Shown piece by piece: positions 28,301 to 36,300 of a stretch of 64,000 bases of DNA. This DNA is from Candidatus Obscuribacterales bacterium (GTDB lineage Bacteria > Cyanobacteriota > Vampirovibrionia > Obscuribacterales > Obscuribacteraceae). The translations under genes and the position numbers were made by a program. The number at the start of each line of letters is the position of its first letter. Position 1 is the stretch's first letter. Below the pieces are notes generated by a model that did no database searches, had not been told where the DNA came from, and was given only the letters and a program-made list of their open reading frames with translations. The stretch lies in assembly GCA_020050685.1 (NCBI GenBank), contig JAGVKG010000040.1:62001-126000 (forward strand), given 5' to 3'.

Positions 28301-30321
28301 TCAGCCATTAGGACTGCAACAACGGCAAAATCCATGGATGCAAGATCGGCGGCAGTAGATTTTGTGCCATTGAAATCGGTAGGAGGAAAGAGCTTTTTAC
28401 TGGGCTGTCCCTGTTCATTAAGAGAAAGGGCCAGCAAATCAATGTAATCGAAGACTTCTCTTACTTCCGGGAAGTAAATGCACAAGTCAGCGAGCATGTG
28501 GGGATAAGCAGCACCAAGACCAGGAAGTAAATAAGCAACTTTACCTTTGTCGCCCTGACTAGTACCACTGAAATAAACGCCTGGAGTTGATGTATCAGAA
28601 TTGACTTGAGCAAGTTTGTTAATTGCAAAAGCAATCTTGCTCAACAAATCGTCTATGCTTTCGGCAACCAAAGCTACACGTAGCTGATTGGTCTTCGTAC
28701 TTGATTGATTGTCTGATTGCACTGTAAAAGCGATATCTTTGAGCGAAGCTTTTTTGTTTAATTGGCAGAAATGAGCAACATCTTCCAATTTGCTAATCAG
28801 CTCTGCTGCTGAATCTCCTTGAAATGCAAATAATTCCGATGGCCATTCTTGCAAAAGTGTTTCTTGCTTGAATTCATCAGCTAGAGAAACTTCTTCCAAA
28901 ACGCAGTGTGCATTGATGCCACCAAAGCCGAAGGCGCTAACAGCTGCTCGGCGTGGAGTTATTTTATTGTTTTTTATTTTAAGTGCTTCTGGCAATGTTC
29001 CTTTGAATGCAGGATGAATCCAGGGGCGGGCAGTGGAATTTATGTAGCAAGGAGACTTTGACCAATCAATTTTGGCATTTGGTTTTGCGACATTGAGGGT
29101 TGGCGGCAGGACGCGATGATAAAGCGAAAGTGCGGATTTGATGATGCCGGCAACACCGCTAGCAGCTTGGCAATGACCAATGTTTGATTTGACAGATCCT
29201 AATGCTAGCCATGGCGTGGAAGTATCTTTAGCTTGGCTTGAGAATACAGTTTCAATTGCTTTCAGTTCAACAAAGTCACCTTCGATAGTGCCTGTACCGT
29301 GTGCTTCTAAATGTCCGACTGATTGTGGTGAGAACTGTGACATTTCATAGGCACGTCTAATTGCCAGTGACTCACCTTCGACAGTTGGTGCAAGTACGCT
29401 CGCCCCGCGACCGTCTGATGATGTGCCGGTTCCACAAATGGTGGCATAGACGCGATCACCATCGGCAATTGCTTCGTCCAAACGTTTCAGGACAATCATG
29501 CCAATACCTTCGCCCAATAGTGTTCCATCGGCCTCATTGTCAAACGGACGAATTTTGCCTTTATGTGACAAGGCTCCCAGACTGCAGAAAAGATGATAGA
29601 AATACTTATTGGAATTTATATGCAAACCACCAGCTAATGCCAAGTCTGCATCGCGTGCTAAAAGATCTTGCACGGCAATTTCCACTGCCACTAGTGATGA
29701 TGCACAGGCTGCGTCCAGAATTAAACTACGGCCGCGAAAGTCTAATTTGTTAGCAATTCTGCCGGCAAGAACATTAGGCATGATGCTGGGAGCTGATTCC
29801 GGATTGGAAGCAGGCAATGATTGCCTTAATTGCTTGGCTATCTCGGTCAATTGATTTTGTTCCAGCTCAGGATGTAGTGAATGAAGGATCTTAATTACTT
29901 CCTCAACTGTTTGATTGTGCTGAATGAAATTTAGAGCGCCAACTGCTGGTGCTGAAATCCGGCCCAGGATAACCTCTGCCTTCTCACGGTTGAAATCTTT
30001 GTCAGCATAACCAGCATCGACAAGTGCTTGATGAGCTGTTTTGAGTGCTAGGAATTGCTCTGGGTCGGCTCCATGTATGCCAGTTGGCATGATGCCAAAT
30101 TTCATAGGATCAAAAGTAGCAAGGTCAGTGACGAATCCACCTTGCTTACAATATGGATCAAAATTCGGTAAATCAGATCCGAGTATTTCCCATTCGGCAT
30201 CCGATGCTTGCCTAATGGAATCGCGACCTGTGACTATATTGCGCCAGAAACTTGCCAGATTGGGAGCCTCAGGAAAGAGGCAAGACATTCCGATGATGGC
30301 AATTTTTTCTTTAGTGCTCAT
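25318..30321 (-). CDS. Polyketide/PUFA-type synthase: KS-AT-DH-phosphopantetheinyl transferase
   Basis: The protein has 1667 residues. The KS domain (about 5-475) has the active Cys in 'LDAACASSLVAVEIAV' (about 206) and both histidines in 'EAHGTGT' and 'GSVKSNIGH'. The AT (about 595-930) has the active Ser in 'MGCSTGEFGAL' (about 694), an unusual Cys before it. A linker rich in Gln/Ser/Pro leads to a hotdog-type DH (about 1090-1400): His in 'RYLLDHAIGN', 'LPLMVALEIMAESA', and Asp in 'LIDPLLLDNASQL'. The C-terminal 240 residues are an Sfp-type phosphopantetheinyl transferase ('PGVDTEPV', 'FWCAKEALAKSL'). No ACP is visible, so it must work with the ACP of the larger synthase 24 bases upstream and probably primes it. 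The arrangement recalls PfaA-PfaE and HglE-type systems. Confidence 0.9.
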   Translation of the reverse strand: MSTKEKIAIIGMSCLFPEAPNLASFWRNIVTGRDSIRQASDAEWEILGSDLPNFDPYCKQGGFVTDLATFDPMKFGIMPTGIHGADPEQFLALKTAHQALVDAGYADKDFNREKAEVILGRISAPAVGALNFIQHNQTVEEVIKILHSLHPELEQNQLTEIAKQLRQSLPASNPESAPSIMPNVLAGRIANKLDFRGRSLILDAACASSLVAVEIAVQDLLARDADLALAGGLHINSNKYFYHLFCSLGALSHKGKIRPFDNEADGTLLGEGIGMIVLKRLDEAIADGDRVYATICGTGTSSDGRGASVLAPTVEGESLAIRRAYEMSQFSPQSVGHLEAHGTGTIEGDFVELKAIETVFSSQAKDTSTPWLALGSVKSNIGHCQAASGVAGIIKSALSLYHRVLPPTLNVAKPNAKIDWSKSPCYINSTARPWIHPAFKGTLPEALKIKNNKITPRRAAVSAFGFGGINAHCVLEEVSLADEFKQETLLQEWPSELFAFQGDSAAELISKLEDVAHFCQLNKKASLKDIAFTVQSDNQSSTKTNQLRVALVAESIDDLLSKIAFAINKLAQVNSDTSTPGVYFSGTSQGDKGKVAYLLPGLGAAYPHMLADLCIYFPEVREVFDYIDLLALSLNEQGQPSKKLFPPTDFNGTKSTAADLASMDFAVVAVLMAEYAIYRILLGLGMEPDCVMGCSTGEFGALVMSGAVDILDTAPMFYKQSTRVARAVPKENLDKLRSIMVLSHYEKVAPHLQGLNDSIYLTADLSPHQLILTASIAAMEQATQSLRDNKIPFHPLPAAIPYHTSLVKDAVSANDQDVQNLDIKTPVTQAWACSSAQQIPNSSAELRKLAITLFEKPIQLRKTIEAMYQDGVRTFVEIGPKNTLTELVGDILSGKPHIALATNYSNKSSLNQLHQVIAKLFALGVSMDLTSFFVRRKPVLLNFKAIEPLSPESKSSIKLSLKVPSPKLSNPQSFLPKATQSFAPPSPDAGANVSIDAADLIMENYLENLTAFHKQMMAVQQNVLTAYTIQQPEYAGQPTATINQEINLLQTISQAIAEPPLQSEMLSLAQLPTQAILTQPEYYVAEPQFKPLPFMRNATIQLSSHSSTAKIELSLQEHRYLLDHAIGNYVTSQPNRSERVYLLPLMVALEIMAESAATLMPGQQIARLENVRAYKRIRVGTRTLPLDVTARVSPSKPGHIEVEILSPSSNTCLMSCHVVFNSISMPNVGMDIPPEHKPLVIPKARPAKLSPTNLYGPKAMFHGRAMQSVLGIEQVGERQITGTVLVRQPLNWFTSDPEMSQTSDFLIDPLLLDNASQLVLFHLFEHELNVSALLPFHIESIKFFDSTKAIGQERARVEAHLSSLGEQGTEARVDIIGESGNLKVQIDLINSKRIQLTDLWRNFIEKPATIFLATINEEPTSKLPKANNWVFARFNDTEVPSDQATLEWCADYVLTESERHYLSQESKLQKRKREWLAGRIAAKDAIRTLIMKHHQIELCPADIEILHDDHGKPIANGWWKEKIGYAPQVSIAHADRQAVALAGLPDDQFHPGVDTEPVRSRGPAFEGMAFTKDEMAKIESTGADERESTITHFWCAKEALAKSLSAIGTPHPQELEVVDFNWTTRKIILRFKQDDSKAQQYLVHSHYNDDVILALTVGETIRSHNEE

Positions 30322-30345
30322 TTTATTAATGCGGCATCAATGCCG

Positions 30346-33300
30346 TTAGACCTTTGGTTTCTCCGCCAGACGATTGAGGGACTTGCTGCCCACTCCACCC
30401 AAATCTTCAATCCAGATCACTGGTTTGCCATCTGCATCCCAAGCTGCTAAGTCGCAGCGTAAAATGTTTTGGCGTATTTCATCCGGAATAAATACACGCA
30501 CTGTTAGTGGTTGCTTCTTCAGGGATCCGAGTATGTGCAATGCGCGGAAACCAGTTGGTATGCATGTCATTTCCAAATATTGTCTTGCCCATATTCCGGC
30601 AACTTGCATGGAGCTATCAAAGAATATTGGATCGATGACCCACTCCTGATCGCTATAAAGCGGATTGGCATCGGCTTGCACTTTGCCATTGGTATTAGCT
30701 AAGCAATCTTTTGGTTCAGATGTGCGCACTTTGCCGACGATGCCGTTCATGCCGAGCGCATCGACTGCGGTTATACCTTGGAAAGTTGGACCATGGAAGA
30801 GCCATTCGTCGTAGACAAATTTTAGCGACGGGGTTGGGATCACCTTTTGCGTAATCGCATTTACGTCAAAATCAAAAGGAATCTTGGTCTCGCTTCTGGA
30901 ATTTGTTTTCGACAATTCGATAATCGCTCTGAAATGTGCACGGAGAATTTTTGTGCCTGTATTGACGGATAACTTGAGCGTGATTTTTTCGTCAGACTGG
31001 CTTTCTTCCTGGCAAAGGACTATCAGTTCTTTGGCACCACTTTCAAAAACAATTCCGGATGGGATATCCAAATTTGTTACCTTGGTTAAGTACCAACCAG
31101 GATAAGCTTGAGTTGCTGCTTCTGCCATCATCTCAAGACACATTGCCATCGGCATGACCGGAGTACTATCAAACTTATGATCGTTGAGATACAAATCATA
31201 AGCCGGATCAATTAACACTCTGTGCTCGCGCATTCCCGAATCGAGAATCGACAAAGTTGATTTGTGCAAGCGCGCGCCAAAGGCAGGAGCCTGTGTGCCA
31301 CCGGCATGAACCACTTCTGCTTTGATTGTCTGTGTTGCCTCTTTCCCAGAGCCAGGCAAAGGTGGGCTTTCTAACATACCGACAAGCAGGACTTCCACAT
31401 CACCTTTGTGGGCGAAATGAATTTCTTCGTTGAAGGCGCGACGACCACTGGCAGAATCAATCATCGACCAGCCTTGCTGAGCAAAAATAGATTCCAGCTC
31501 CGGTCGAGCCATGCCACCACGCCATGGTCCCCACATAATGGATGTGAGGCGCGATGGGGTTTGTTTATCCAGCCAGACAGAAAGTTTATTCATTACTTCA
31601 TTGGCTGCAACGTAATCACACTGGCCGGCATTACCTGTGCGTCCGACCACAGACGATAGGAAGGTGAGGAACTTCAGTGAGCTGAGATTTAGTTTTTGGC
31701 TTAATGTAATTGCCCCGTTTACTTTTGTATGGAAGACACGATCAAATGAATCGAGAGTCTTATCCTTTAAGTAACTGTCCTCAATTACACCGGCACCATA
31801 AATAACGCCATCAATCTTGCCAAACATTTCGTAGATGGTATCAATCAATCCACCGAAGGCTTGGACGTCTTGTACGTCGCAGGCAAAGTAATGAACTTTG
31901 GAGCCGGCCTTTTCAAAGCGAGCCAGATTGGCGCGAATTTCTCGATCGCGCATAATCTTTTGGTAGGTGGTTTCCACTTGGGCGATGTTGATCGATTTGC
32001 CTTCGTTCTTGATCGATTCCATGATCGCTGCTTTGAGTTCGCGTGGTTTGCTTAGCGAAGCAAACTCGCCGGGCTCATTGGCTTCCGGTCGTGGCGACTT
32101 ACCAACAATTACTAAGGTTGGTTTGTACAAGTCAGCAAGTTCTTGTGTCAGATCGGCAGTAATTCCTCTAGCACCACCAGTCACAAGCACAATGGAGGAA
32201 CGATCCAAGGTTATTGAATCAGTCCCATTGTTGGCGCTCTCAACTATCTCAGGAACGACTTCCAGACCAAAGCGCTTACCTTTCTGAATGCCAACTTCTA
32301 CTGGGGCATCTTGGGCAGAAAGCTCATTGATTAGACTATTAGCCACTTCACTAGCACTCATGGTGCTGGCAAAATCAATTGATCTAACCTTCACGTTTGT
32401 CAATTCGCGGTCGAGCGACTTGGCAATTCCGACAACTCCAGCCTGCACTGGATAAAATTGTTTGTTTTCTTTCAGTGCATTTTTGCCGGAAGCATAATCA
32501 CCGCCCATGGCAGTGGCAGCAACTATGAACGGACGACGAGAAGGCACGGTTGCCGATTGGGAGTTGTCGACATTGTAAAGACTATCAACATTGAGAAGCG
32601 GCTCTAACCCTTTGCACAAAACAAAGAAGCTTCGCACATCCAAAGCAGCAAGCGATGGTGTTGCAGTTTCTTTCTTGGCCTCGGCTAGCGAAAGTAGATG
32701 AATGAAGCCGCCAATTGTACCCTGGTCTTTTTCAATCGAGGCAAGTGCAGACTTTACGGCTTCTATGTTGGTTAGGTCTAGGCTATATTGGTTGCCATTT
32801 TTGTGGCTTGCAGTTGAATGTCGGAGCAGAGCAACCTTTTGGTTGTTGTTACTAAATTGGTTGACTAATTCATCAGCTATGCCGGTTTGGTCATCCGAAA
32901 TGACAATTACTTTGTCGGATGTAAATTTCTCTTGGGAAACTGGTGGCAAATCAACCAGTTTTATTCTGCCGCGGCTGATGTGGCATTTATATTCTTTATT
33001 AGTCTCTGGCTCGCTAGCCTGGAGGGCTGCCTGTGATGAGACAGGTGGCGTTGTCTGGACAGGAGCCGCAGATGGTTGGGTTGATTGACTCTGTGCTGAC
33101 TGGTTTTGTGCTGATTGGCCTAGCTCGCGGATCCAATCGATGATTCCTTGCAATGTTTTGATGGCGGCAAGTTTTTCCACGCTGCCTTCCAGATTTTGTT
33201 GAGTTGACTCTGGAAGAAGTTTGCGGAAGTTGCTCAAGATCTCGACGCGCTTTATTGAATCAATACCAAGATCGGCTTCCATGTCGAGACTCAGATCAAG

Positions 33301-36300
33301 CATGTCTGCCGGATAGCCCGTGCGCTCACTGACAATCTCCATGAATTTGGCGATTAATTCATCGGCATTAATGGCATTGTTATCTGGTGCAGGCGCAACT
33401 ACTTGTACATTTGTTTGCACATCTGCCGGTGCTGTTTGCACAGGCGTACTTGTATGGGCACCATTATGCCCGTTACCGCCATGACCATTGCCACCATTGC
33501 CACCGTTTCCGGCTGGTGTCAGGGCGCCGACTGGCAGTGTCTGGGCATATGGCAGTATGTTTGATTGTACTGGTGCTTGCACTGGTATTTGCATCGGTGC
33601 TTGTGGGTAATGAACTTGATTCATTACTTGCTGTGGCAGCACCACTTGAGTGAAGTCTATTGGTTGACCTTGCTTAGCCTTGAGATAGGCAAGCATGACA
33701 TTTTGTTGGGCTTGCAAAAAGTTGTTGGTCATTTCTGCCATTGATTGTTGGAATCGCAGCATGACTTGATCAACGTTAGAGCCGGGTACCATTAAATTTG
33801 GTAGATTCTGTGGTGTTTGATTTGGCATTGGCGTGTATGTTGCCTGTGTCGGTGAATTGGTTGGCATGACAGCGGCTACCTGTGGTGAAACAGGATTCGA
33901 TGCGGTTGCTTGATTTGCTGCAACCGGCTGTGTTTGCGGTTTGTCATTTGTGCTTGGTTGAAGAGCATCTTGCGTTGACGACGTTTTCATGGTCTGCTCT
34001 GGACTCCCTTTTGCGATTGGCTGCGCTTGAGGAATTTGTTTGATCTCAGCGCTATTGATGCGATAAAGAAGGCGTGGACGTTTGGAAGATGAACTTGATT
34101 TCTCGCTTGCTGTATCTTGTGATGCTTCACCTGTCTGATTGAATAAGCGGCTGATGTCGACAGGAATGTTAACGGCGGAAAGTTGGGCAAGCAAATGCAA
34201 TAGTTGCAGCGTGCCATGCCGTCCTGGCCTATCCGAGGAAATGGCAATGTGTGGTTTGCCATCGAGAATGGTATCAACCAGGTTTGTCAAAACGGCACCA
34301 GGACCGACTTCGACAAATATGTGAGCCCCGGAGGCGTACATCTCTTCAATTTCATTGACAAATTGCACAGGCTTGATTAGGTGTTCTACAAGTCTCGTGG
34401 CAATCGCTTGAGGAGAATCCGGATGAGGTTTGGCATCGGTATTTGAAAATACCGGCACTGAAGGGCTGGCAAATTTTACTGAGTCCAAGACAGCCTTGAG
34501 CTTGCTCTGTGCATATTCCATATGTGGTGAATGGAAGGCAGCTGATACAGCAATCGGACGAGCCGCAATTTGTTTTTGAGAGAGAATGGCGAGAGCGTTT
34601 TTGATGGCGCTGTCTTCACCAGACAAAATGCATTGATTAGGTGAGTTGATGTTGGCTAATGTGACGCCGGGCAATTCGCGTACTAGCTCTTGCACTTCTT
34701 TTGCTGAGCCTGAGACTGCGGCCATCGAACCTTTCTGATTGCCATTGCTTTCCGAAAGCATTTTGCCCCGGGCTTCTGCTACGGAGAACAGTTCTGATTC
34801 ACCGAATGCCTCGGCTACGCACAGTGCAACGTATTCACCAAAACTGTGACCAGCAACAATGTCGGCATTGACACCAAATGTCTTGAGCAAATGCCACATA
34901 GCCATATCGGCACAAGCAACAGCTGGTTGGGCAATATGGGTATTAGTTAGTGATTCTTCTTGTTTGGCTTCTTCATCTTTGCTAAATGCCGGAGTCGGGT
35001 AAACATAACTGCTCAGCTTGACTGGTAAGCTTGCCTGCAATACTTGATCGGCATACGCAAATACTTCTTGCACTTCTGGGAAATCCAAAGCCAATTCGCG
35101 CAGCATGTTTACCTTCTGCGAACCTTGACCAGGGAAGAGGAAGGCTATTTTGTTTTTTGTATTTTGCTCTGTTGCACTTGCTTGACTGTAATAGATACCG
35201 CGCGGATCTTTAATTTCAACTTGAGTATCGTCTGCCAGCGACTTGGTGGCGCGTGAAATTTTGTCCTCAAGGTCGGCTAAGCTGGTTGCCACGATTGAAA
35301 GTGTAACCAGATTATTTTCAGATGATTTGAATTCGGCAAAGCGCAAATAAGTTGAATGGGCCAAGCGGGAGAATTCTGTCGAGCCGTCCTGATCTTTGGC
35401 AACGTTGGCAATTGTTGATTGTGCCTTGGCTCTGAGAGACTCGGCTTGTTTAATCAATTCTTGTTGCGACGAGGCTCGCAAGCAGAAAAGCTCGGCACCG
35501 GATGTATTGGAAAATGAGTTTGCCCTTGTAAAATCGTTTTGATATTCTTCCAAAACGGTATGGAAGTTCGTGCCACCAAAACCAAATGCACTGACGCCGG
35601 CTCGGCGAAGTTCATTTGTAATCCAGGGTCTGGATTCGGAATTGATGTAAAAGGGACTTGTGCTAAAGTTGCACGCCGGGTTCGGTTCAGTCACACCAAT
35701 TGTTGGTGGCAGCACTTTATGATGAAGTGCTTTAGCAATTTTGATGATTGAAGCCAAGCCAGCAGTTGATTTTGTATGACCAATCATGGATTTGACTGAG
35801 CCGACTGCACAGGCTCTCTTGTCGGCATTGGCTTTGCCAAACACTTGCTTCAAGGCTTCGAGTTCGGCCTTATCACCAGCTGTTGTGCCTGTGCCATGGG
35901 CCTCGATCAAGCTGACGGAGGCTGGTGATATGCCAGCATCTTCGTAAGCTCGTTCAAGGGATAAAGCTTGTCCAGCTGGTCTTGGGGCGGTGAGACTTAA
36001 ATCGCGCCCGTCTGAAGAACCCGCTATTCCTTTGATAATTGCATAAATGCGATCGCCATCGCGCTCAGCATCGCTCAAACGTTTGAGCACGAGCATAGCC
36101 AGACCTTCTGAGATCACAATGCCATCGGCAGTAGCATCAAATGTCCGGCATTTGCCTCGTGGAGAAAGGGCATGAACTTTGCTGAAGCTCATATAGTCGC
36201 CCGGCTGATTGTGCGTGTCTGCGGCTGCCACAAGCATCATGTCGCTTGTATGATTACGCAATTCGCGCACACCAATATAGAGCGCAGCTAAGGACGAGGC

